A stretch of DNA of 64,000 nucleotides, from the NCBI RefSeq assembly GCF_027563345.1, contig NZ_JAMKBK010000008.1. The stretch is one strand, 5' to 3'. Source of the DNA: Psychrobacillus psychrodurans. Lineage in GTDB: Bacteria; Bacillota; Bacilli; Bacillales_A; Planococcaceae. Under the pieces are notes generated by a model. That model saw only the letters and a program-made list of their open reading frames with translations, had not been told where the DNA came from and did not search any database. Position numbers and translations under genes: made by a program. Of this stretch, positions 16,677-25,788 are shown piece by piece (the stretch's first letter is position 1; every line of letters starts with the position of its first letter).

Positions 16677-19065
16677 CCTCCTTTTTAGTTCTTAGCTTAA
16701 TCATGGAATACACACCTAAACCAGCTATAAATAGGACAACCACCTCGAGCATCGTATCAAAACCACGGAAATCTCCCAATATAGCATTTACTATATTGGC
16801 TCCTCCAGCTAGTTCATAAGCATCTTCAAAATAACTAGAAATAGGTTCAAACTGATTGAAATCTACTACTGATAATCCAACTAAAACAACTACTAATCCG
16901 ACCGCTATTGATATTATTCCGTTGACTACTTTTGTTCCTTTTGGAAGCTTTTCCTTCTCCCAATCCGGTAAATGAGAAAAAGCTAGTAGAAATAATGCAG
17001 TAGTCACAGATTCTACGACTAACTGTGTTAGGGCTAAATCTGGAGCCCGGAAAATGACAAAAAAGATTGCAATAGAGTATCCTAATACTCCATTCAATAA
17101 TGTCGCTGTCATTCGAGACCTCGCAAATAACATGGACATAGCCGCTACTGCCATAATAGCAACTAAACAAACTTCATAGACCCTGAACGATGCATTTGTA
17201 GAAATATCAAACGAGAAAGCTCTTGAATAAAACAAGTAACCACCCACGGTCACTATAAAGAATACAAATATATATATTAAATAATGTCGTAATAATCCAT
17301 TCATATAAAACTTAGTTATTGTGTTAGATTTGCTTACCGAAGAAGCCAATAAGTTACTATAAAGTGCATTAAATGTGAAACGTGAAGAAAACAATCCATA
17401 AATCGGTTTCCAAAATTTAAGAAATTTGAAAAGAATAGCACCTACTATAATAACCCCTATAGTCATGAGCAATTCAGGGTTTACTCCATGCCAAGCCGAT
17501 ACTTTTGGCGTCAAATCTACTGCTTCCCCAAAAGTTGGATAAACACTACTCATAGCTGGTTGTAATATATATTGCCCTAATAGATTCGGGAAGAAGAATA
17601 TACCAACAACTAAAGTGGCAAGAATCATTGGAGATATTAACATTCCAATTGGAGCTTCGTGAATAGGTTTATCCAATTTCTCTGGCTGAGGATTACCAAG
17701 AAATGCTTTAAAAACGATAACTGCACAGTAAACAAATGTAAATACACTAGCAATCCAAGCTACAACTGGGAAAATAATTCCTAAAGATGGCAAAGAAAAA
17801 ATATCTACCTCCATAATATGTACAGTCGCTGCAAAGAACATTTCCTTACTAAGGAACCCATTGAATGGAGGCAAACCAGCCATCGATAAACTTCCTATTA
17901 GAGCAACTGTAAATGTAAACGGCATGAAGGTCATTAATCCCCCAAGTCTTCGAACATCCCTTGTCCCTAGCTCGTGATCGAGAATTCCTACGACCATAAA
18001 CAATGCACCTTTAAAGGTCGAATGATTTATCAAGTGAAATAAAGCGGCAAATGTAGCTTGCGTATACAGAACTGAATCAGCTGAATAGCCAAACTGCAGC
18101 GCTATCGAACCTAAACCAAGCAAACTCATGATAAGTCCCAGCTGACTAATAGTAGAAAAAGCTAGTAATGCCTTCAAATCTGTTTGTCTAACAGCATTAA
18201 AGGAACCCCAAAATAGAGTAATCATCCCAACTACACTTACTACCCAAAACCATACTTCATCCGCTCCAAAAACTGGTGTGAAACGCGCCACCAAATATAT
18301 ACCAGCCTTTACCATCGTCGCAGAGTGTAAATAAGCACTAACTGGGGTTGGCGCTTCCATAGCATCCGGTAGCCAAATATGGAAAGGGAATTGTGCTGAC
18401 TTCGTAAATGCTCCTAGCAATACTAAAATCATCGCAGGCATGAACAACGCGTGGTCACTGAACTCACTCATACTCGAAATTATTTCTCGAATACTGAAAG
18501 AACCAGTCATCGTATGTAACATGATAAAACCAACTAACATAGCAATACCACCACTTACAGTGATTAGCATAGCTTTTTGCGCTCCAAATCTGGAAGCTTG
18601 TCGATGATTCCAAAAGGCGATTAACAGGAATGAAGAAACACTCGTTAATTCCCAAAAAACGTATAACACCATCAAGTTATCAGAAAAAACAACTCCAAGC
18701 ATGGCACCCATAAATAGTAATAAATAACAATAAAAATGCTGTAAGGATTCTTTAGAGGAAAGATAAAAAATAGAATATAAAATAACTAAACTTCCAACAC
18801 CTGTGATTAATAGAGCAAAAATCATACTTAGACCATCTAAATATGTTGTGAAGTTAAAATCTAATGTGGGAATCCATTCATATGTATGGACATAAGTTTT
18901 ACCACTTGCTACCGAGGGAATTAGCCTAGCAAGTATGACAAACAAAGCTATAGGCACGATTAATACAAACCAACCGAGATGGGTCTTTTTAAATCGCCTA
19001 TATGTAAAAGGTAAGAGTGCAGCTACAATAAATGGGATTAATATAACTAAATTAACGGAAAACAA
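16657..19065 (-). CDS. mrpA: Na+/H+ antiporter subunit MrpA
   Basis: 802 residues, about 20-21 helices: an NuoL-like proton channel module (residues ~1-500) followed by a C-terminal MrpB-like extension (~600-790). Key TM5 motif WELTSVSSFLLIAFW and the TM7-8 segment FPFHIWLPDAMEAPTPVSAYLHSATMVKAG are intact. It starts with TTG 19065 behind AGGAGG at 7-bp spacing. First gene of mrpABCDEFG. The complex exchanges cytosolic Na+ for external H+ and supports growth at alkaline pH and high sodium. Confidence 0.95.
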   Translation of the reverse strand: MFSVNLVILIPFIVAALLPFTYRRFKKTHLGWFVLIVPIALFVILARLIPSVASGKTYVHTYEWIPTLDFNFTTYLDGLSMIFALLITGVGSLVILYSIFYLSSKESLQHFYCYLLLFMGAMLGVVFSDNLMVLYVFWELTSVSSFLLIAFWNHRQASRFGAQKAMLITVSGGIAMLVGFIMLHTMTGSFSIREIISSMSEFSDHALFMPAMILVLLGAFTKSAQFPFHIWLPDAMEAPTPVSAYLHSATMVKAGIYLVARFTPVFGADEVWFWVVSVVGMITLFWGSFNAVRQTDLKALLAFSTISQLGLIMSLLGLGSIALQFGYSADSVLYTQATFAALFHLINHSTFKGALFMVVGILDHELGTRDVRRLGGLMTFMPFTFTVALIGSLSMAGLPPFNGFLSKEMFFAATVHIMEVDIFSLPSLGIIFPVVAWIASVFTFVYCAVIVFKAFLGNPQPEKLDKPIHEAPIGMLISPMILATLVVGIFFFPNLLGQYILQPAMSSVYPTFGEAVDLTPKVSAWHGVNPELLMTIGVIIVGAILFKFLKFWKPIYGLFSSRFTFNALYSNLLASSVSKSNTITKFYMNGLLRHYLIYIFVFFIVTVGGYLFYSRAFSFDISTNASFRVYEVCLVAIMAVAAMSMLFARSRMTATLLNGVLGYSIAIFFVIFRAPDLALTQLVVESVTTALFLLAFSHLPDWEKEKLPKGTKVVNGIISIAVGLVVVLVGLSVVDFNQFEPISSYFEDAYELAGGANIVNAILGDFRGFDTMLEVVVLFIAGLGVYSMIKLRTKKEDENIED

Positions 19066-19402
19066 ATTTTAACCTCCTATTGGTTAAGTAGAATTAGGAT
19101 TGGGCAGTTATGAGGGTTAAATTACTTTTTCAAACTATAGACTTGACTATCCTAACAACTAGTAGCATAATAGGATTCCATATGAGACCCTTCAAAATAC
19201 ACTAGAATTTAGGATATATAACTTGCTTGTATTAATAGCTAATGCATATTATGTATAGAATTGAAGTGATTGTACTACTTTACATGCATTTAATAATTAT
19301 ACATGAAAGAAAGGTACAACACACTTTTAGTGTCTTGAAGCATTATTTATAGAAAATTACACGAGAAATATATATAGGAAAACAAAAAAGAGGTGTATAA
19401 AC
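19066..19402. other. Divergent promoter region between mrpA and the Usp gene
   Basis: 337 bp, AT-rich, with no coding frame. It must hold both promoters. I see no known riboswitch consensus here and no clean sigma-A pair I would name. Confidence 0.4.
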
Positions 19403-20089
19403 GTGAAACGCGTAAAAGGTCGAATGGATGAAAGTATACTTGTCTGCGTATACTACGGACCAAATGGAGAGCGGCTAATTAGACGAGGACATAAAATGGC
19501 AAGTATGCTTGATTGTCCACTGTATATTCTTACAGTCGATCCACTTCCATATGATGCATTCGATGCTGAGAAATCCCAGTATATCGAACAGTGGAAGACT
19601 TTAGCAGAAGAATTAGAGGTTGAAGAGTTTATCATTCGTGATAACGAAAAACGTTCTTCACCAAAAGTTATTCAAGAAGTTGCCCATGGATTAAATATAA
19701 CTCAAATTATTATAGGACAAACTGCACAAAGTAGATGGGAAGAAATAACAAAAGGATCCTTCATGAATGTCTTATTAAAAGAAATTCCTTTTGTGGACTT
19801 CCATGTTGTTTCAGTTGCCCGCTACATTAAAGATGAAGAAGATGGCATTTTCGAAAAAGGAGTCCGTGCTTATTTAGTAGTAGATGGAGATTCTTATAAA
19901 GTGTCCTTCACTTGTGCGAAGAATATGTGCCAAGAAGGTATTTTCTTCAAAGAAATTGGTACAGATTTTGATAATGGTATTTTCAAGTTTATGCATAACA
20001 ATAAAATGCACCAGGTTCATATCCAAGATAACCTAGTTACCGATTCGTCTCAAGTACCTGATGGTTGTAGCTTAAAAGCATATAAATAG
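19403..20089 (+). CDS. UspA-like universal stress protein (KdpD-type Usp domain)
   Basis: 228 residues. Residues 10-140 form a Usp fold resembling the Usp domain inside KdpD sensor kinases (ILVCVYYGPNGERLIRRGHKMA at the start; the ATP-loop-like segment is IIIGQTAQSRWEEITKGS). The remaining ~85 residues are an extra beta-rich domain (YLVVDGDSYKVSFTCAKNMCQEGIFFKEIGTD) that I do not recognise. No kinase domain is present. GTG 19403 has AGAGGTG 7 bp upstream. It is divergent from mrpABCDEFG, which suggests a cation- or stress-sensing role, but this is inference. Confidence 0.75.
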   Translation: MKRVKGRMDESILVCVYYGPNGERLIRRGHKMASMLDCPLYILTVDPLPYDAFDAEKSQYIEQWKTLAEELEVEEFIIRDNEKRSSPKVIQEVAHGLNITQIIIGQTAQSRWEEITKGSFMNVLLKEIPFVDFHVVSVARYIKDEEDGIFEKGVRAYLVVDGDSYKVSFTCAKNMCQEGIFFKEIGTDFDNGIFKFMHNNKMHQVHIQDNLVTDSSQVPDGCSLKAYK

Positions 20090-20090
20090 A

Positions 20091-20120
20091 AAAAAGGAAA
20101 CTCTTAGAGTTTCCTTTTTA
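20091..20120 (+). terminator. Rho-independent terminator after the Usp gene
   Basis: AAAAAGGAAACTCT / AGAGTTTCCTTTTT, ending in a T-run directly after the stop codon. Confidence 0.9.
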
Positions 20121-20174
20121 TTATTACTTGATTAAATTAAAAGCACGCCTGAAAGGATAATCACTCGATGTTCA

Positions 20175-21389
20175 TTAATTTGACAGCGTTATTTTACGGT
20201 CCTTGGGTAATCCCAATCCTACTAATCCTATTATTGGTAGCGTCGCCACAACAATCATTGTCGTATAAACACCTACATAATCCATTAATATACCGATCAC
20301 AACTGCTCCAATTGCTCCCATTCCAAATGCTAAACCTACAGTTAACCCAGCCATCGTCCCTATTTTACTCGGTACGAGTTCTTGTGCGTATACAACGGTT
20401 ACCGAAAAGCTTAACATGATGAAAAATCCTATTGCGATGAGCAACAATATAATTGCCCAAACAGGTACGTAAGGTAGTAGTAGACTTAGTGGGATTGGAA
20501 CCGCCATCGACAATATAATAACATTTCTTCTTCCCATTCGGTCCGCCATTGGTCCACCGAAAAATGTCCCTACTGCCCCCAGTGCCAGAAAGATAAAGAT
20601 AATTAACTGCCCTTCTTTAATAGTCATACCGTAATTCTCCATTAAATGAAAAATATAAAAGTTGGTCATATTAGTAACATAAAAAGAGCGGGCGAAAATT
20701 AACACCATCAAAAGAGTTAAGGCGACGCCAACTTGTTTTTTAGATAAAGCTGGGAGTGAAGAAAGAAGCGTCCTCTTTCTTTTGGATAGCTTTTCTAACT
20801 CCAACTGTTTTTTATACCATGCAGAAATCTTCGATAACAGAAATATTCCCACCGCAGCAACTACTAAAAAAAGAGCTGCACCTTTTTGACCTAATGGTAC
20901 TAATATAAATGCGCTTATAAGAGGCGCAAGTGCTTGTCCAGAATTCCCCCCCACTTGATAAATCGATTGCGAGAGACCTCGTTTAGAACCTGCTGCCATA
21001 AAGGACACTCGCGAGCCTTCTGGATGAAATACCGCTGAACCCAATCCCAAAAATATTACCGAAACGAGGATCATCCAATACTGCGGCGCAAAGGCTAATC
21101 CCGCCATTCCGACAAAGGAGCTCATCATCCCAAGCGGTAACGCATAAGGCATAGGTTTTTTATCGCTTATAAAGCCTACAACAGGCTGGAGAACCGATGC
21201 AACAATATTTAACACAAATGAGATGAGACCTAATTGGGTAAACGTTAGACCTAGTTCCAATTCTAAAACAGGAAACATCGCAGGAATTACCGCCTGCAAC
21301 GTATCATTAAATAGATGACATACACCTATAGCAAACATTATGGGATATACTGGATTACCCATTTTATGGACGGAATTAAACTTGGACAT
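20175..21389 (-). CDS. MFS transporter, fosmidomycin-resistance (Fsr/YfnC) family
   Basis: 404 residues, 12 helices. GVCHLFNDTLQAVIPAMFP in TM1 is the hallmark of the Fsr group, with motif A-like GFISDKKPMPY between TM2 and TM3, and FHPEGSRVSF before TM5. Family members export fosmidomycin and related compounds; other substrates are possible. It is monocistronic and convergent with the Usp gene terminator. Confidence 0.85.
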   Translation of the reverse strand: MSKFNSVHKMGNPVYPIMFAIGVCHLFNDTLQAVIPAMFPVLELELGLTFTQLGLISFVLNIVASVLQPVVGFISDKKPMPYALPLGMMSSFVGMAGLAFAPQYWMILVSVIFLGLGSAVFHPEGSRVSFMAAGSKRGLSQSIYQVGGNSGQALAPLISAFILVPLGQKGAALFLVVAAVGIFLLSKISAWYKKQLELEKLSKRKRTLLSSLPALSKKQVGVALTLLMVLIFARSFYVTNMTNFYIFHLMENYGMTIKEGQLIIFIFLALGAVGTFFGGPMADRMGRRNVIILSMAVPIPLSLLLPYVPVWAIILLLIAIGFFIMLSFSVTVVYAQELVPSKIGTMAGLTVGLAFGMGAIGAVVIGILMDYVGVYTTMIVVATLPIIGLVGLGLPKDRKITLSN

Positions 21390-21524
21390 ATTTTCACATT
21401 CTTTCTAGATTTTCACCAATAAAGTTATTATAGCTCAAATTGGACAAAGTATTTCATTATGAATGGAATACTAACAAAGTTCATGGCAACACTAAGCAAT
21501 ACGTCAATAATGAAATGGGGTTAT

Positions 21525-22241
21525 ATGAGTTATATGGAGACCTTTTTCGAAATGAACTTTTGGGAAATGATTTTGAGATCCACCCTTTCCTTCATCGTAT
21601 TACTTGTATTAGCAAGGCTATTAGGAAAGAAACAATTAAGCCAGCTCACTTTTTTCCACTATATAACTGGTATAACAGTTGGGTCTATAGCCGCAGAAAT
21701 TGCCTCTCAACATGAAACACCTTTTCTAGATGGATTGATTGCAATTATTTGGTGGACGGCCCTCACTTTATTAATGAGTTATATATCTTTGAAATTTCCT
21801 ACAGCTCGAACATGGATTGATGATGAACCAACAATTGTTATAAGAGACGGTAAAATCAGTGTGAAGTCTTTAAGATCCTCACGTTTACATATGGATGATG
21901 TATTAATGATGCTGAGAGAGCAATCTATTTTTTCTATCCAGGATGTTCATTATGCAGTCCTTGAAACAAACGGCGAACTAAGCGTCATGAAAAAGGTTGG
22001 TTTGCAGGAGGCTACAAAAGAGGACGTTAAAGTGCCCCTTACTCTTCCTTTGTTCATACCCTCTGAAATAATATCCGACGGTAAAATTGTAAAAAAGAAC
22101 TTGGAAGAATTAGATTTAACAGAAGAATGGGTAATGAAAAAGCTAAGAAAACATGGAGTAGATTCAGTTAGTGATGTGTTTTATGCACAATTACAAACGA
22201 ATGGCTCATTATATATTAGCTTAAAAGAAAATGGTGTTTAG
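21525..22241 (+). CDS. DUF421 (YetF/YcaP-type) membrane protein
   Basis: About 238 residues: three N-terminal membrane helices (beginning NFWEMILRSTLSFIVLLVLARLLG) followed by two copies of the small alpha/beta YetF domain, typical of this family (first copy ARTWIDDEPTIVIRDGKI ... HYAVLETNGELSVMKK; second TEEWVMKKLRKHGV ... FYAQLQTNGSLYISLKE). In Bacillus, YetF-type proteins are linked to spore germinant-receptor assembly; other members are uncharacterised. Start uncertain: the frame opens at ATG 21459, but ATG 21525 has a GGGG site nearby and gives the usual distance to helix 1. Confidence 0.8.
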   Translation: MSYMETFFEMNFWEMILRSTLSFIVLLVLARLLGKKQLSQLTFFHYITGITVGSIAAEIASQHETPFLDGLIAIIWWTALTLLMSYISLKFPTARTWIDDEPTIVIRDGKISVKSLRSSRLHMDDVLMMLREQSIFSIQDVHYAVLETNGELSVMKKVGLQEATKEDVKVPLTLPLFIPSEIISDGKIVKKNLEELDLTEEWVMKKLRKHGVDSVSDVFYAQLQTNGSLYISLKENGV

Positions 22242-22246
22242 CAAAA

Positions 22247-22290
22247 AAGGAGCGAGGAAATGTGACATAATCACTTTTCTTAGCTCCCTT
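22247..22290. terminator. Bidirectional hairpin between DUF421 and hydrolase genes
   Basis: AAGGAGC-GAGGAAA pairs with TTTTCTT-AGCTCCCTT around a small GTGA/TCAC inner stem. Convergent stop codons lie on both sides. Confidence 0.65.
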
Positions 22291-22294
22291 CTAT

Positions 22295-23071
22295 TTATCC
22301 GTGATTTAAATAAGTGAGAATGGCATTACCCAGTTCATCCGGCGCCTCATACATACTCATATGACCTGCATCCCCTATGACTACTTGTTTGATATTATCT
22401 CCACTTGCTGTGAATGTCTTGTCAGCTGGGATAAGTTGGTCACTTTCTCCTGCTATTAATAGTACTGGTAGCTCTGTCTTCTCCAAAATTTCCGTACGAT
22501 CTTTTCTATTTTTCATCGCAAGAAGTGCATTTTTAGCTCCTTGAGGTTGTACTTCATATCCAATCTTTTTAACTTCCTCCATCGATTGTTTATGACTTTC
22601 TACATTTTCTGGAGCAAATAGTTTTGGAACAAGACCATCGATGAATATATCGATTCCTGCCTTTTCTATTTTATCGGCTGAGGCAATTCTTCCTTCCTTA
22701 GCTTCTTCTGAATCAGGAAATCCTGTGGAATGAATTAAAGAGAAACCGCTTAAATATTGATTATATTTTTCTGCAAAAGCTAGTGTGATATAGCCACCTA
22801 GTGAATGACCGAACATGGTCACCTTCTCTATTCCTAGTTCCTCTAAGAAGTCTTTTAGAATTAATGTGTATTGTTCTATATCATTCACGCTATCGAGCAC
22901 TTTAGATTCTCCATGACCAGGAAGATCAATTGCAATAACTCTATATTTTTCCGATAACATTGGTATTACTTTTCCCCAATAACCAGAGCTTCCACAAAAT
23001 CCATGGATGAGTAATAGGACCTCTCCTGTGCCTTCCTCTTTGTAAGCAATGTTGGTATTAATTGTTTTCAT
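22295..23071 (-). CDS. Alpha/beta-fold hydrolase
   Basis: 258 residues with a complete catalytic triad: nucleophile S90 in GHSLGG, D211 in GESDQL and H237 in DAGHMSM. HGFCGSSGYW at residues 23-32 gives the oxyanion hole. Related to esterases and carboxylesterase-like lipases of the MhpC type; the substrate is unknown. It starts 4 bp after the GH3 gene ends, so it belongs to the same operon as that gene. Confidence 0.85.
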   Translation of the reverse strand: MKTINTNIAYKEEGTGEVLLLIHGFCGSSGYWGKVIPMLSEKYRVIAIDLPGHGESKVLDSVNDIEQYTLILKDFLEELGIEKVTMFGHSLGGYITLAFAEKYNQYLSGFSLIHSTGFPDSEEAKEGRIASADKIEKAGIDIFIDGLVPKLFAPENVESHKQSMEEVKKIGYEVQPQGAKNALLAMKNRKDRTEILEKTELPVLLIAGESDQLIPADKTFTASGDNIKQVVIGDAGHMSMYEAPDELGNAILTYLNHG

Positions 23072-23075
23072 TAAG

Positions 23076-24710
23076 TCATCTCCCTAATGTTTGATTAATT
23101 GATTGGTTCAACTCTTCTATGTTTACCCCATCTATTTGTTTATTACTCAAATTATATTTCTTCTTAATAGAGAGAATCCGTTTCACGCTTTCATCGATTC
23201 TTTGTTCCGTAATTTCTCCATCTTCTATTGCTTTAAGAATTGCGTCTACCGTTTTTTTTACATTTGCGTAGTTATGCGCTACTAACACTATGTCATTTCC
23301 TGCTTTTACTGCAGATACGGCTGATTCACCTATTTCCAAGTTATTTAGGATTGCTTTCATCGTCATATCATCTGTTATGATAATACCTTCATAGCCTAGT
23401 TGTTCCCTCAATACATCGGTAATAATTCTCTCTGATATGGAGGCCGGATATGTAGAATCAATTTTCGGAAGTAAAATATGACCTACCATCACGACATCCG
23501 CACCTTGCTCTACCGCATGCTTAAAAGGTATTAACTCAAGAGCTTGTAATTCCTCTAAGCTCTTTTGAATTATTGGTAGCTCTTTATGCGAATCCACTGC
23601 AGTATCGCCATGTCCGGGGAAATGCTTTATAACCGAAATAACCTGCTCACTTTGAATGCCTTTCATCATCTGTAGCCCCAGCTCACTTACTAGCTCCGCA
23701 TCTTTTCCAAAGGATCGGTCTCCAATAATCGGATTATCGGGATTGCTGTTTATATCAAGAACAGGAGCAAAATCTAAATTGAAACCAAATGCACTTAGTT
23801 CTTTCCCTAATAGCTTCCCTATATTATAAGAAAGAGATATATCATTTCGCTTTCCTAATTCTTCGTTTGTCGGTAACTTAGTTAACTCTGGGAGCCTAGA
23901 AATTCTACCACCCTCTTCGTCAACTCCTAAAAACAATGGAACTTTATTATTAGTATTTTCTTGTTTAATGGCATTCAATAAGGAAACAGATTGATTGGCA
24001 TTCTTTAAATTGTCCTTGAACAAAATAATACCGCCGACTTGATGTGTAGATATGATTTTCTTGGTCTCATTTGTAATATCCGTCCCTTTTATACCCGCAA
24101 ATATCATCTGGCCTACTTTTTCTTCTAGGCTTAAATCGGAAAGAGAGAAGTCTTTTTCAAATTCTGTGAATACAGATATGTGATGAACTTCTGGATTTGG
24201 CTCTTCTTCCGTTGGCTTAGGCATTATCCATTTCAATTGAAAGTCTGTTGTGACATCATATATAAAAATCGTTTGGTCTACTTGGTCATCCTGATAGCTT
24301 CTAACTTTATCAGCTTCACCTTTAATGGATTTAATATCCTCGAGACGGATTTGTTGGATTTCAGGTGAACTGGACCGTATATCAAAAACAACTTCAGATT
24401 GATGACCCACTGTTGCATCGTTCGATAGAAATTCTTCATAGATGGCACTAGCATTCTTACTTTTTCGATCTGGAGCTCCCCATAGTTCATGCACTTTTTG
24501 GATGGTAGTTTCTCCTACGATAAAAGGTGAATTAATCGTTTGCCCTTTTTCTGCTAGGTCAAACAAGAGGGATACAAAGGATTCCGCATCTGAAGACATT
24601 TCTATCGGCACTTCCTTTTGTGAATCGCTATCTTCCTTAGAATCTTTGAGCATTACAACTACGGCAATTGCAAATAATATTAGAAGAAGTATTACTACCT
24701 TTTTGGTCAT
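23076..24710 (-). CDS. GH3 beta-N-acetylglucosaminidase (NagZ-like) with N-terminal DUF4309 domain
   Basis: About 544 residues from ATG 24710, which has GGAGG 7 bp upstream (ATG 24713 is an alternative). Order: membrane anchor (residues ~4-20), a YjgB/DUF4309-like domain (~40-180, with FVSLLFDLAEKGQT and VHELWGAPD), then a single GH3 barrel (~190-530). GH3 marks: GVDEEGGRISRLP, KHFPGHGD (362-369), the DxH acid/base dyad at 373-375 (DSH), and nucleophile D447 (ITDDMTMK). NagZ enzymes of Gram-positives release GlcNAc from muropeptides outside the membrane, fitting the anchor. The C-terminal domain of longer NagZ proteins is absent. Co-transcribed with the downstream hydrolase. Confidence 0.85.
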   Translation of the reverse strand: MTKKVVILLLILFAIAVVVMLKDSKEDSDSQKEVPIEMSSDAESFVSLLFDLAEKGQTINSPFIVGETTIQKVHELWGAPDRKSKNASAIYEEFLSNDATVGHQSEVVFDIRSSSPEIQQIRLEDIKSIKGEADKVRSYQDDQVDQTIFIYDVTTDFQLKWIMPKPTEEEPNPEVHHISVFTEFEKDFSLSDLSLEEKVGQMIFAGIKGTDITNETKKIISTHQVGGIILFKDNLKNANQSVSLLNAIKQENTNNKVPLFLGVDEEGGRISRLPELTKLPTNEELGKRNDISLSYNIGKLLGKELSAFGFNLDFAPVLDINSNPDNPIIGDRSFGKDAELVSELGLQMMKGIQSEQVISVIKHFPGHGDTAVDSHKELPIIQKSLEELQALELIPFKHAVEQGADVVMVGHILLPKIDSTYPASISERIITDVLREQLGYEGIIITDDMTMKAILNNLEIGESAVSAVKAGNDIVLVAHNYANVKKTVDAILKAIEDGEITEQRIDESVKRILSIKKKYNLSNKQIDGVNIEELNQSINQTLGR

Positions 24711-24817
24711 CATAAAACCTCCAAACAAATGATAATCTTACCCTACTTCCATAAGCCTAACCAATATCCCTTTAATCTAACTAAAAAAAGAGCTTTATAT
24801 TTGATATATTTTCACTT

Positions 24818-24836
24818 CTCAAATATAGTACTATTT
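24818..24836. promoter_or_regulatory. Palindrome upstream of the 51-aa gene
   Basis: CAAATA and TATTTG separated by TAGTAC, about 45 bp before the ATG of the 51-aa gene, in a very AT-rich promoter-like stretch. Possible operator. Confidence 0.3.
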
Positions 24837-24877
24837 GAATCAAAATAATATAAAAACGACTGAAAAGAGGAATAGTT

Positions 24878-25033
24878 ATGTCTAATAAAGATGCTATGAT
24901 ATGTGATATAGAAACTGGAATTTGCGGACCTGCAGAAGAAAGTAATTCTGTTATAGAGCTAATTGACCTAACTGCCCTGTCTACAAAAAAAGAATCTGAT
25001 GCAGTTACTGTACAAACTGAAAAAGACAAATGA
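24878..25033 (+). CDS. Small cysteine-containing protein (51 aa), unrecognised
   Basis: ATG 24878 with AGAGGA 6 bp upstream, TGA at 25031-25033, and a hairpin terminator right after. The product is 51 residues, hydrophilic and acidic, with CDIETGICG near the N-terminus (two Cys, at residues 9 and 16) and a Lys/Asp-rich tail. The complete transcription-unit architecture supports a real gene. I do not recognise the family; the two-Cys loop could bind a metal or form a disulfide. It is far too polar for a membrane protein. Confidence 0.65.
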   Translation: MSNKDAMICDIETGICGPAEESNSVIELIDLTALSTKKESDAVTVQTEKDK

Positions 25034-25041
25034 AATAGTTA

Positions 25042-25076
25042 AAACGCCCTTCTGTAATTAGTACGGAGGGGCGTTT
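25042..25076. terminator. Terminator between the 51-aa gene and the phosphatase gene
   Basis: AAACGCCCTTCTGT pairs with ACGGAGGGGCGTTT (two wobble pairs), just after the 51-aa stop and 7 bp from the convergent phosphatase stop. Confidence 0.8.
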
Positions 25077-25082
25077 GCCATA

Positions 25083-25673
25083 TCATTGCACTTCCTTCAC
25101 TTCTAAATGCTTCATACAGTTAAATAAATGACAACTGTTACCTTGATCGTTGAGCTCCACAATTGAAACGGAAGTGTTTCCGATATCACGAGAAAACTCT
25201 CCATTTGGAACAAGTGCATATAATAATCTACTTATGAAGCCTCCATGACTAACTACGAGCACTCGTTTTCCCAAATGTTTTTGTTTTACTTCTTCTATAA
25301 AAGACATCCCACGAGAAAGAATATCTGCCTCTGATTCAAAGCCGATATCCTGGTTTCTCCAATCCAGCCCCCATTTAGCAATTCGTTCATCCTCAGTCGT
25401 TCCTTCGATTAAGCCACCACCAATTTCTCCAAGACGTTTGTCTTGAATAAAGTCGACTCCCGAATGATTTTCAGCAATAATTTCAGCTGTTTTCTTTGCA
25501 CGAATTAATGGACTTGTATAAATAACGTCCCATTCTTCGAACTGCATTCTTTGCGCTGCACGCTTAGCCATTTGAATTCCTTCTTCATCTAATGGCACAT
25601 CTGTACTCCCCTGAGCTCTACCTTCCTTATTCCAAGCAGTGACACCATGTCTTACAAACCCTATCGTCGTCAT
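25083..25673 (-). CDS. Histidine phosphatase family protein (phosphoglycerate-mutase-like)
   Basis: 196 residues. The catalytic FVRHGVTAWN (RHG motif, residues 7-16) and the second histidine in VVSHGGFISRLL define the branch-1 histidine phosphatases; GSTDVPLDEEG is the usual substrate loop. Close relatives include PhoE/YhfR broad-range phosphatases. The substrate cannot be fixed from sequence. It is divergent from the MerR gene. Confidence 0.88.
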   Translation of the reverse strand: MTTIGFVRHGVTAWNKEGRAQGSTDVPLDEEGIQMAKRAAQRMQFEEWDVIYTSPLIRAKKTAEIIAENHSGVDFIQDKRLGEIGGGLIEGTTEDERIAKWGLDWRNQDIGFESEADILSRGMSFIEEVKQKHLGKRVLVVSHGGFISRLLYALVPNGEFSRDIGNTSVSIVELNDQGNSCHLFNCMKHLEVKEVQ

Positions 25674-25735
25674 GTAATTTCCCCCTTACTTATTGTTTCA
25701 TTATAATCAAATTAAAATAATTGAACAATTATTGC

Positions 25736-25766
25736 TTGACCTTCACGCAACGTAAAGGTTTAAGCT
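25736..25766 (+). promoter_or_regulatory. MerR-type promoter with palindromic operator
   Basis: -35 TTGACC (25736-25741) and a -10-like TAAGCT (25761-25766) are separated by 19 bp, the over-long spacer typical of MerR-activated promoters. An imperfect palindrome ACCTT ... AAGGT (25739-25759) fills the spacer. This arrangement predicts autoregulation by the downstream regulator. Confidence 0.65.
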
Positions 25767-25788
25767 GAATATATAAGGAGGTGATGAA

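Noticed and set aside
24781..25029. 82-aa minus-strand frame opposite the 51-aa gene
   Set aside because: No ribosome site, Ser/Ile-rich antisense composition, whereas the plus-strand gene has a start site and terminator.
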